Position numbers and translations under genes: made by a program. The notes below the pieces were generated by a model. That model ran no database searches, was not told where the DNA came from, and saw nothing but the letters and a program-made list of their open reading frames with translations. A stretch of DNA of 64,000 bases from Knoxdaviesia capensis (taxonomy: Eukaryota; Ascomycota; Sordariomycetes; Microascales; Gondwanamycetaceae). This document shows, in pieces, positions 45,208 to 55,292 of this stretch; positions within the stretch are counted from its first letter, which is position 1; each line of letters opens with the position of its first letter. The stretch covers positions 248,001 through 312,000 of the forward strand of contig LNGK01000010.1 of the NCBI GenBank assembly GCA_001510575.1, read 5' to 3'.

Positions 45208-46420
45208 GCAGCGAGCAAAGTTGTAACATTAGCCACGGGGCGGTCTCGGGGGTTCTTTTTTTTTTCTTTGGTTCCCTGATGCTGTCCTCCATTCCCTTGA
45301 AACTGTTTTTCTTTTCTCGGGTCTACCTCTTTAATTCTCGGTCTGATTCTTTATTGGAACGGTTTAATGGGCCATCTCCTCTTATCCACAGATTGATGGC
45401 GGTTTTCTCTTTTTTTCCTGGGATTTCCATGCGGTAACATTTTACAGGCCTTCTGCATTTGCTTTATGGGAGGGAGGGACCATATCGGCCGTGTTTTGAT
45501 TTTATTTTACATCTTGTTCTCATCTCTGCTCCACAGGTGCGTGGAGATCCTGGGTTTTAGCAGGATTCTACCTTTTCTTGTTTATTTATTTCGGACTTTT
45601 GTTTTGGGAGGCTCTTTTATTCTGGGATTTGGGACTGGTACCAGCTTGGGTATTTTTTTATGGCAATATCAAGACATTCAGATTGGACTTTGGACAGCAT
45701 GGTTGAACTCCCAAGAGACTGAGGTGTTCTGTAGGCCGTCTAAGTACATATCTACATGCACGGCGGTGCAGATAATCGTGCTTCTCGAGAGGTATATGGC
45801 GGATTTGATGGCTTGATATCGGCCTCCACAGAGCCCGGAACACCGCGAAGCTGGGGCCCGGGTTATGCTGTCAACTGCCAAGCGACACGAGTGACGTACC
45901 GAAGTGTCGCCCCACCACCCAACGAACATGCGGAATTTGGGGACGCTGTGGAGGGGTGGGAGAGGTCGACCGAAAAAAAAAAGTGTCCAGGTTGCGTGAC
46001 AGGATCTCAGAGATAAGCTTTTACACTGGGAAACACGAAATACAGGCGGTTTTTATGTGTCACTTGTGTCGTCGACGCATTGAAACAATGGGATTGAGTG
46101 CATTCTTCGGGATCGGTAGGGCCCGACTGTGTTCGGTGAAGGGAGGCTTAATCAACAATAGCATACACTATGCACCAAGTACCATTCTAATATATGTAAA
46201 CTGGTGTGCATTTACAAGGATGGAGGGAATTAGGACTTGCGAGATCCTTGTGCTCTATGAAATAGCATTTGGAGTCCGGTGAACGTTAGCTTCGTTCTAG
46301 CAAACATCTAGATGTGTACATATAAGTGAAGACAGTACGGCGGCTATGAATATCGTGACTACTGTAGAGTTGGTTGAGTGACAATCCTACAATATGAGGT
46401 GAGTCACAGGCTATGACCGC

Positions 46421-46438
46421 AGAGAGAGAGAGAGAGAG
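46421..46438. repeat. AG dinucleotide microsatellite
   Basis: An uninterrupted run of agagag units lies in intergenic DNA. Confidence 0.8.
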
Positions 46439-48099
46439 GGAGGCACACTGGGACAGGTGTGCAGAGTGCAGAGGTGCGGTAATGCAGGTGGGTGGCCCGG
46501 GAAATGTTTGTAAAAGCTCGAATGTTTGTATGCCCCGTCGTGAACTGTAAAAGAGGGGCAGGGCGCGAGAGAGGTTGCTTCTGGCGGGCTCGAGATTTAG
46601 ACGTGCGAGTACTGAGATTTTAGCCGCGAGGAAAAAGTCATGGCCTTAGGCGTTGATATCCAGTGTGATGAGGTGTTTTGCAACTCTCTGGGCGGCTGTG
46701 CTGACGTTCAAGCTTCCCAAAGGGGCGTCCGGTGGTGGTCTTGGTTGTTGGGCGTGCGTACGGAGCCGGATGAAGAAGCGGCCCGGATGGCGAACGACTA
46801 CATGTACAGTACACTATCGTGTGACTGGTCCAGAAGAAAGGAGAAAAGTAGGGCTGTTGGATTTCCCAAGTTCCCACTCGCCACAAATTACATCGCGCAT
46901 GAGACGATACATGGACGTGGCCACGCTTACAGACATCTCTGCTTGACGCATGCACAACCCACTGATAACAAGCAGAGGCGGCAGTCTGGCAGCAACTGAT
47001 TGGCAGCTCCTTCTGTCCCGTTCTCCTGGATTCCCTAGCCAGACATGCATTTCCCATCCCATCCTATCGCATGCAGCTATCCAGAAAGAAAGAGAAAAAG
47101 AAAAGAAAAGTTGTATGCACCTAAGCGGAAGAAATCGATCATGTGGGTGTGACTGCAGGAAGGGAGAGAGTAACACGGAGCACGTGTGACGCCTGTTCAC
47201 CAGAAAGGGGGAAAAGAGGACAACAGTACCAAACAGCGCAAAGTCTGTCGACACAACAAAGCGGAAAGTCTATCGACACAACAATGGCAGGGGACCGAGA
47301 CATCGAGTGTGCTGTGAGGTGCGATGCGCCCGATGCGCAATACATGCTGAGGGAGGTCCGGCTGTAGCGTTGAGAGGAAACGCAGCGTGAGGGGCAGGCT
47401 GTGATTGTGCTGTCTAGGTTGGGTGAGCATATGTTGCAGTGAACTGGAACGGCGTGGTGTTAATTCTTTTTTTCCGCACAAGGCCGCCGTAGCCTGGCCT
47501 GGGAGGACCTGACTGAAACGGGGGGAGAAAACACCAGGCGGTGGTGCACACTGCAAGCTCTGTGTGGAGGGACACCACGCCGTCCAGATCAGATGTATTC
47601 ACACAGCTGTGATTGCTGGTAACGGCCACCCAGCCTCTGTTTTTGTTGTTTTTGCTGTACGATGATACACCAACTCCGAGATATTGATGCAGCCGAGTGG
47701 AGAGCTTTTAATGGGATTTCTGGGATTTTGGTGTCATTCGCAGGCCGGGTGGGTTCGCAGAAGAACAACAACACACGTAAAAAAAGAAACGAAAAAGAAA
47801 AGTCGCACCGCCTGCCAGGGCCCCCGAACGCGCTGATTGGCTGCGAGCCACTTTAAGCCACGGTCAACACGCGCTTGGACCCGCCGGGCTTTGTACCTTT
47901 GCGAGTGTGAACACGCGCGTTCCTAGCCTCCGGCCACGCAAATTCGGGGGACTGAGCTCTTGAAGTGACTTCGCCGAGACGTGTCGCCCTAAAAGTTCCC
48001 CTTCTTCTCCCTGGTTGTTAGAGGCCTACGCTAGTCCCAAACGGGGTAGAGCGCATCGTCCCCCACTATAAGACCACTTTTCTTTCCTTCTCTGGCCTG

Positions 48100-48122
48100 T
48101 GTCTCTCTCTCTCTCTCTCTCT
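48100..48122. repeat. TC dinucleotide microsatellite
   Basis: A tctctc run lies 30-50 bp downstream of a TATA-like word and may be part of a core promoter. Confidence 0.8.
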
Positions 48123-49699
48123 TTTCAACAACAGATAATGCCATCCATCGACGGGATGTTGGACGTTACCATCTAGAAAATATCAGTATAATCCGCATCT
48201 TGGACCCAAGTGACCGTTCACATTCTTCATGTTTTGGAAATCGTGCCTGCACTCTGCCTGGTGGTCCAAGGCCTGCTCTTGGGACCAGCAATTTGCAATT
48301 TCACTTACACGCACCCAGGCCTGTTGTAGCCAGGCAGACTCAACGCTGCCGCCTTGGATGTAACTCCGACTTCCAGCTGTGAATTGAGATGAATGTACTT
48401 CGAGCATATGTGCTGTATGTGATGTGGTTTTGCGTAATAGAAGAGCAGACGAGAGCGAGAATGTACCGTATACTCGTTCCCATGGCTGCACCGGTGCCGT
48501 TGAAGAAAGTCCAGGCTACAAGACGTCCAGCCCTCACCCAGCCGGACTTCCTGCACTGCTTCCCTGCACACAAGAAGAAGGAAAGAGGAAGATGAACCAA
48601 ACGGGCACTTCCTTCCTTCCAGGACACCTGCAGCTCCGATCCACTTTTGCTGGGAACTTATCATCCCTCCCTCCCCCCCATCTATCAGTCAGTCGCTCAT
48701 GCCAGCTTATTTTCCCGTGCTTTTTTGCACCGCCAATCGCCCCTTCCTCTCTTTTCCCTCACTCTTCCTCCCTCCTTCCTTCCCATCCTCAATCTTCTCT
48801 CTCGTCCCCTCCTCACCCGGCATCGATCGCACCTTCCGGGACTTCTTCGATCACATAAGTCATTCAACCCCCCTCTCGTCTGGTTTCCTTACAATGATGC
48901 GGGCTATATAACTTTGTCGAACCCCCCGCATCCTTTCTCCCGTTTCTTCTTCCTTGTCTTCTTTTTGGCCCGGTGATTCCTTTTTCTGCCGAACTTTCCC
49001 GGACCTCGACTGACTCGGGTTTCCCGACCTCGATGCGTCGACTCTTCACCTCGTAACTGTCAACTCGACTTCTTATCTCGATTCCATCTCTGGCTGTCGG
49101 TCTCATCGTATCGGCCTAGGTCCATCTAATATATTTCTTCCGGTTTCTTGCTGCGCGACCACCTTGGACGCCTTTAATCTGTTCTCCCGTGATCTCCGAG
49201 CATTCTTTTTCTTCTTCACCCTCAACCCATCATCGGCGGCCCTTTCTGTGGCCACCCCCCCCTCTTCCCCTTTTGTCTATCTCTTGGGTCTCTTTTGGGG
49301 TCTCTATTCATCACGTCTGCATTCAGCTGACGATTCTTGACCGCTCATTATCATACCTGTCGTATCTTATATCTACACACTCCCCTTATTCTCGACTCCA
49401 TCTTATCAAATATCGCGAGAGCTTGCAGCTTTCGTGACCTCAATTTACCCACTACTGCGTATACCCGAGTGATTTCTATCCGTGTATTTCTCTCGGTAGG
49501 CTGCTGTCCCTTCCTCTTCTACTGTGTTGGTGCTGGTGTTCGTTTCCATCGTCGGATGTTGCTTCGATTATATACCTGTCCGACCACGCCGTTGACTTGT
49601 CCATCAGATAAGTTCGACTATAAAGAGACATGATTTAGATCGCGGCTATTCCCTAGCCTCCCCTCCCTCGCCCACTCGATCTTCCCTCGACCTTCTTGG

Positions 49700-49729
49700 A
49701 TGACCGACCATCAACGGCAATCCCGTTAG
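49700..49729 (+). promoter_or_regulatory. Nine-codon uORF just before the main start
   Basis: ATG at 49700 opens a nine-codon frame (MTDHQRQSR) that ends at TAG 49729, leaving 11 nt before the main ATG at 49741. Such a short spacing would disfavour reinitiation unless the uORF is leaky. Confidence 0.5.
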
Positions 49730-49740
49730 CCGTCCCGACC

Positions 49741-52700
49741 ATGTCTGGTCACGGCCACCTCTTTTCCATCTTCAGCGACCCGGCGCCTGACCAACAACAA
49801 CAACAACAACACCCTACAGCTCTTCCCACCGGCCAATGCAACTATGTTCACATCTCCCCCGGCACACCTGGCGTCCGCTGTGGATGCCGCCGATTCTCAT
49901 CCCGATCCGTTAGAATAGCCGACAGCTCTCCTCCCTCTCAAGAGGACCCTTTATTTTGCTGGTGCTCGCATCACGGATGCTTTCACGACGATGCGCCCAT
50001 CACCATCACCAGCTCCGTTTTCGGCTCCGCCCCGACTGTGGACCTGGCTGAACCGCCCTCGGCCAGTATATCCGATGCCAGCAAACAACTCTCAAAAGCG
50101 AGCCGAGAGCCCCTGAGCCCGATCCCCGACCTATCTTCATTGCGCTATGCTACCGCTGTCAGTGCTTTACCATCCTCCGCCACCCTGGGCCCCCAACACC
50201 GCCCAAGCCCGCTCAGTATCCACTCAACCTCCGTACCATTTCTTCTCCCCGCCATAGACAGCTCCACAAATCATCCACCTCTTCCGCCTCCGTCCCGGGA
50301 CGTGACAGGTTCTTTCGCCACCCCTTCGCTCCCCGACACCCTCGCTGGTGGCGACTGCGACGACTCTCTCTTTCACTCACCGCCGCGAGTTGCTACTGCT
50401 CCCCCCCAATTATTTCACGGCTTTTCACAGCCCCTTTCAACCACAACCTCATCAAGTCAGGGCCAATACCTCCAACCATTCCATGGCCGTGGCTTGAACA
50501 CCTTACAATCCCACCGCTGCCTGCCTGCTACGACAAATCCCGCCATTGTTTCTTCGAACGCCCCGAAGCCCCGGGAGCCGCTTCCTGTTTCCAGTACTCT
50601 CCACTCAACTCAACAGTCTATACCATCCCAAGGGGCATCATCAAGCCAACTCCAACATGATCAACGGAAACGCCCAGGCCAATCCTATGACTCGCTCCAG
50701 CAATCTCTTCCAAGCACACAAGGCTCCCAAGCCAGCGCGCTGACTGTTACAAAACCAGAAGCCTTGACAAATCTTGCCGGTGTGGTCTCTACTCACGACC
50801 AACGCCTGGATCGTCTGGAGAATCCATCGTTCTCGGTTGTCTCGGGGCATGAAGATTGCAATGAGAAGCACGATCACCTGGACCTTCGTGTCACTGAGCT
50901 CGAAGTGCGTTTCGATGACTTTGAACGGCATACCCGCCTGCGTCAGAGCGAAGCAGATACCGATTTCGGCTCATCTCACGGCAGTGTGGTATCCATCGGC
51001 ACCAATTCTTCCACTCGACGAGAACTCGAGAGCCAAATCGAAGCTCTGAAGTCCCAACTTACCCAGATCCAGCATTCGCTTCCATCTTTCAACCACACCT
51101 GGAATGTTGAAGTGGTGTTTCTCCCATTCCCGCTCAAACGTGTCTGGCAGAGCATGACCGAGCTTAGGCCAGACTCTGCGGGGTCGGCATCCACGGCCGC
51201 AGCCATTGACGAGTGGACACAGTTACCAGCAACTCTGAGTAGCAGTCCTGTCATGGGAGGTGGCGACCGATCTGCTGTCTCTTCGTCCAGCTCCATGGGC
51301 GAATGGGTGCATAAACTTGACACCCAGAAACGCAACTGGCTCGTCCCACGTGCATTCCTTGTCGATGGCAGCATTGACAAGCGCTTGCGCAGTCGTGGGT
51401 TCATCAAGACGATCTCGGTTCGCGACCCCAGTGCTCGCTCAGTGCAAATGGCCATTGAAACGGCCTTCCAACCGCTCTTTCGAGAGGCTGCTAAAAGCCG
51501 CGTCGAGCAACGGCGCACGTCTGATATGGGCTTGAACACGCGATACCTCGGCCTGCACAGCGATTGGGTTCCCCTCCGAAAGATTCACAAGGATTCACAG
51601 CTTCACTTCTTGACTCCTGCTGAGATGATCACCCCGACACTGTGGGATGTTCAATTCATGAACTCGGTTGCCATGAAATGCCGCGAGCCACGATTATTCA
51701 TCACTCAACCAGAGGCATACATCCAGGACCCCAAAGCATTCCTTGGTTCCTGGAGCTGGAGACGAATCCGGGAGTTGAGCCGGGTTTATCCCGATCAAGG
51801 GTCTACAGAAGTTCCCGAGGCCGACGCTTTGGAGGATTACTGGGCATGGACAGCAAGACTTGATGATACCCCCGAAGCTGAGAGCTTGCAGAGGCAGCAA
51901 CAGCAGCAATTGCAACTGCAATACGACAGAAAGCTGCGGCAGTCACAGCAGCGAGCATCGATGTCGATGAGATCAACCAGCGACAGTGTTATTGGACGAT
52001 TGCGGGCGAAACAGAGGCGGTCGGTTAGTCCGATGGTGGAACGACCTCAAACTTCGTTCCGCGCATCTCGGTATCCTGTTAGCTCACCGCCGCTACACAT
52101 CCGAACCTCATCGACGCCCCTTCCCCATCTCAAACCCTCCATGCCTTCCCCTCTTGAGGTGTCGACATCTAGACGTGGGCTGGCTATGCAACAGCCACAA
52201 TCTCTGCGTGAATACCTGCCCCCCACGTCTGCAATGGTGGCCAAGACACGCAGCAGTCCCGCCCCGACGAGCGCCAACCGCCGGCGATTCGCCAGGTCTC
52301 CCAGCCGGCCGCGATTGACGCCTCGCTGGAGCACCATGTCGCCCAGCCCCGGGCCTGCCACTGCATTTGCGACAGCCCAGGATGGCCGGCAGACTACTCC
52401 GTTCAACTATGCCACGCCGTTCAGCAACGTTCCGGAGCAGCAGCGGCTGGGTAGTGTTGTCCGACATGTGGAGACGCCCAACTGGCCGCCGGACAGCGAC
52501 GAGGTCGACACGTCTGGCTTCTTCGAGGATGACTTGTACTCTGACGAAGACTACCGGGAGGACGAAGTCCACGATGACCAGGATGGAGATTCTCAGATGA
52601 GTGAGTACATCACAGCCGAGAACCCCGGCGCGTCTTCGGCCAACGGCGAGCTGGGCCTGGGACTTGGCCAGGCTCAGCGGCGGCCGTCTTCTATCACGTC

Positions 52701-52929
52701 GTCGTTCTTCTGGCCGCAACCGGAGGATGAGCCGTGGCCGGGCATCGAGGACCAAATGTCTGATACCGAAAACATCGACCCCGCTCAGGCATCTAGAGGC
52801 CCGGATCACCAGAGCCAGGGCCACAGCGAGGCAGGAAGTTCAGGCAGCAGCCGGCCGTCTGAATATCCCAGCACTCACCCTGGTGGAGACTTCCACATCC
52901 ACGAAGACGATGAGGCGATGCAGACCTGA
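49741..52929 (+). CDS. Large fungal protein of unknown function with Cys/His-rich N-terminus
   Basis: A single-exon frame of 1062 residues starting MSGHGHLFSIF. The frame is open for 45 nt upstream but has no ATG there. Residues about 30-80 hold a Cys/His cluster (CNYV...RCGCRRF...FCWCSHHGCFHDD) that could bind zinc. A long Ser/Pro/Gln-rich region follows to about 350. A coiled coil lies near 370-460 (LDLRVTELEVRFDDFERHTR and ELESQIEALKSQLTQI). The best-ordered part, about 465-720, includes WNVEVVFLPFPLKRVWQS, KRNWLVPRAFLVDGSIDKRL, SRGFIKTISVRDPSARSVQM and SWSWRRIRELSRVYP. The C-terminal third is Arg/Ser/Pro-rich, then acidic. No domain is recognised. It has a long pyrimidine-rich leader with uORFs, as in regulated fungal genes. 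Confidence 0.82.
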   Translation: MSGHGHLFSIFSDPAPDQQQQQQHPTALPTGQCNYVHISPGTPGVRCGCRRFSSRSVRIADSSPPSQEDPLFCWCSHHGCFHDDAPITITSSVFGSAPTVDLAEPPSASISDASKQLSKASREPLSPIPDLSSLRYATAVSALPSSATLGPQHRPSPLSIHSTSVPFLLPAIDSSTNHPPLPPPSRDVTGSFATPSLPDTLAGGDCDDSLFHSPPRVATAPPQLFHGFSQPLSTTTSSSQGQYLQPFHGRGLNTLQSHRCLPATTNPAIVSSNAPKPREPLPVSSTLHSTQQSIPSQGASSSQLQHDQRKRPGQSYDSLQQSLPSTQGSQASALTVTKPEALTNLAGVVSTHDQRLDRLENPSFSVVSGHEDCNEKHDHLDLRVTELEVRFDDFERHTRLRQSEADTDFGSSHGSVVSIGTNSSTRRELESQIEALKSQLTQIQHSLPSFNHTWNVEVVFLPFPLKRVWQSMTELRPDSAGSASTAAAIDEWTQLPATLSSSPVMGGGDRSAVSSSSSMGEWVHKLDTQKRNWLVPRAFLVDGSIDKRLRSRGFIKTISVRDPSARSVQMAIETAFQPLFREAAKSRVEQRRTSDMGLNTRYLGLHSDWVPLRKIHKDSQLHFLTPAEMITPTLWDVQFMNSVAMKCREPRLFITQPEAYIQDPKAFLGSWSWRRIRELSRVYPDQGSTEVPEADALEDYWAWTARLDDTPEAESLQRQQQQQLQLQYDRKLRQSQQRASMSMRSTSDSVIGRLRAKQRRSVSPMVERPQTSFRASRYPVSSPPLHIRTSSTPLPHLKPSMPSPLEVSTSRRGLAMQQPQSLREYLPPTSAMVAKTRSSPAPTSANRRRFARSPSRPRLTPRWSTMSPSPGPATAFATAQDGRQTTPFNYATPFSNVPEQQRLGSVVRHVETPNWPPDSDEVDTSGFFEDDLYSDEDYREDEVHDDQDGDSQMSEYITAENPGASSANGELGLGLGQAQRRPSSITSSFFWPQPEDEPWPGIEDQMSDTENIDPAQASRGPDHQSQGHSEAGSSGSSRPSEYPSTHPGGDFHIHEDDEAMQT

Positions 52930-53455
52930 AGGCTCCAACGACGCTGAGGTGTCCAGGCGCTGGCGGGCTCGTTTTTGCTGAGTTTCTATTCCTTGATTTC
53001 ACTATTCATATTCTCTTCTCTTTCCTGTGTGCGCTTACGGCACAGAAGCTACAGTATGAGTGTACAGTCTCACCTCAGGGCCGTATCAAGGCTCATTATT
53101 TTTCCTATCTTCTGTTCTTTTTTTTTTTTTCTTTTTTCTTTACTACATACGGCTTTCGTCGATATACTCGGGTCGAGGACTATGATGCTTTTTTTTGGGA
53201 TTGGGCTGCGGGCTGCATCAGCAGAGTCCGACCTCGGTGGCATATCGGGATGAGGTATATATAGCGCGCATGGATCGGATTGGGATGTACTCTTTTGTTA
53301 TATGGGGAGGGAAACGGCGAGCGAGCGAGTGCTTTAGTTTCTTTTTTCTTTTGTTCCCTTTTCTCTTCTTCATCTGTGTACTGATGTCATGAGCCATTTG
53401 ATGTCTGAGAAGGAAGGGACTTTTTTTGCAGGCTTGGGCGTACCAGCAGCTATAT

Positions 53456-53481
53456 ATGTATGCATGTATGTATGTATGTAT
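53456..53481. repeat. TATG/ATGT tetranucleotide microsatellite
   Basis: Repeated tatg units with one interruption lie in the 3' flank of the large unknown protein gene. Confidence 0.8.
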
Positions 53482-54520
53482 GGAAAGAAAAAAAATGAAT
53501 AATGTACCAAGAAATGTATGATTTTGGATTTCAAATTGAACAGTGGGCTTGGCTCTCCCGTCCTCTCTGTCCCACGGATTGTTGATGTTGAGTGCCGAAT
53601 TACCGAGTCGGGCCAGCCCTGAACAAGAGCGTCCGCGACTGAGAGAGAAGAGAGGATTCCGCTGAGTGGAGATACTGGGGGGTATTCATGTGCATGATAT
53701 CTGACATTGGACTTGAGCTAATCGACGGGGCTCAGCAAGAAGCTCTATGCGTCGTCGGAACGGTTCGGTGTGTGCTTTCGAGTGGACCGGATTTGCGTGC
53801 AGTGCAGGTTCTGCAGAATCCCATCTCAAGTCTGCGCCATCGGACCTTCTGTGATCCCACCAGTCGGGTTTCCGTTCCCCGAGGCTGACTCGGGCGAGAG
53901 ATCCCGGGGATCGACCCCGATGGCGAGTTGTGATAGAAGTTTCTTTTTGAAAAAGAAAAACCTGCAAATCCCCCAGGACTGAGAAAGCGTGGTTGCCGGG
54001 CTGGCGGGACCACCGCTGAAGTGTGTGGTGACCTCACGAGGGCAGATGCGTTGCGTCTCGGAAAAAAAAAACAGAGACGGTTGCTTCTCGCAGCCCGATC
54101 CACGCCGCGGATAGCTCATCAGGGGTTCAATCTCCGAGTCCGTATCTGGAGGACTGGTTGGGGGAATCAGTACTCACGCGCATATACGAGCTGTTCTGGC
54201 TTCCTTCTCGAAAGGTGCTTCTTGCATTGGACAGTACTGTACGTGGGGAGTGATTATCTGAGCGAAGATGTTTAGGCCTGTGTGGGGCCGGCCCGGGGCC
54301 GGGGCCGCGGCCGGAGGTGGTTCATCCACCCGTGAGGCCAGGGGGGCGGTTTCGTATGAGAAAGCTACGCATATTAGTTCAAGTTGAAAAAAAAAAAAAC
54401 CAAAAAAAATATATAACCCTGCGTTCGAAGAGTGGTCGCGCGACTTGGATATATCTGGGCGAGCATTGTGCGCAGATTCCACGAAATCCGGTGGCAATCG
54501 GTGGCGAAGATTACGAGAGA

Positions 54521-54553
54521 CCCCCCCCCCCCCCCCCTNTTTTTTTTTTTTTT
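54521..54553. repeat. Poly-C/N/poly-T homopolymer junction
   Basis: Seventeen C residues are followed by T, N (54539) and a run of T. The ambiguous base shows that the assembly could not resolve the junction, so length and content here are uncertain. Confidence 0.9.
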
Positions 54554-55292
54554 CTTTTTTCTCTTTTCTTTTTCTTTGTCTTTTTCCATCACTTTCGGCT
54601 TCTTCGGAGGTGATTGCGGCGGGGGCATCTCCGGGGAGAGAACGAGGGCGCGATAGCCAGCTCCGACCGAACCCCAACCCTAAGGGCGAGTCGGGGACAA
54701 TGACGTTATCGCACACCCTCCACACGCCGACCCGCTGCGTGCCGGCACATTCGTCCGAGTGGGGGTTACAGCACACACGCCCCGAACCTAGAAACGAAAC
54801 TTAGAAACAAAAAAACAAGAAGAGCCCGGGGATACGAGTCTACGAGCATACGAGAGCAAACGAACGAGACAAGACGACCAATCAAGTGAGGAATTTTCAG
54901 AGGGTATATATTTCTATACACGACTATCAACGCACTTCTGGGATGCTATCCAAGAAAAAAAAAACCGCAGAAAACAAGAGCAAAAAAACTGTCTATAGGG
55001 ATGTTATCAAGAAAGGAAAAAAGGCTGAACAGGATACTAGGTATCTGGAGGCAGACAGGGAACATCAAGTGAGAGAGTGAGGCGGTTCTATATGTCAAAA
55101 GAACCGGATGAAGATGCGAGGAGAAAATAAGGAAAATATCTATTTGGAAAATGGAATGAATGAATGAATGACTAGGAAACGCCTATATATTCGCGACCCG
55201 GGGTATTATCTCGTCGTAAACAGCATGAAAAGGAAAAAGAAAAGCCAGAAAAGAAAAGAGAAAAAGAAGGAGTGCTTGTCCTCCTCCAACAA

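Larger units (their letters stand above)
45208..49740. other. Long intergenic/leader region, no gene seen
   Basis: About 4.5 kb. The first 450 bp look like the 3' UTR of the preceding gene (T-rich). An AG microsatellite lies at 46421-46438 and a TC run at 48100-48122. An ATTGG (CCAAT reverse) and an ACTATAAGA TATA-like word lie near 47838 and 48066. From about 48640 to 49740 the plus strand is strongly pyrimidine-rich with many short uORFs, suggesting a leader of about 1 kb for the next gene. Confidence 0.5.
52930..55292. other. Convergent intergenic region with sequence gap base
   Basis: This lies between the stop codons of the 1062-residue protein (plus) and Vps62 (minus). It holds a TATG microsatellite (53456-53481), a C17 run joined through an N (54539) to a T-rich run, and A-rich sequence before 55292 in keeping with the Vps62 3' UTR. 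No credible gene is present. Confidence 0.55.

Noticed and set aside
46640..46999. 119-residue plus frame
   Set aside because: Overlaps other equally long frames on both strands; no domain, no splice structure and no coding-like codon use.
54090..54160. tRNA-like words (gatagctca, ggggttcaatctcc)
   Set aside because: The A-box and B-box words are too close together and no cloverleaf forms.
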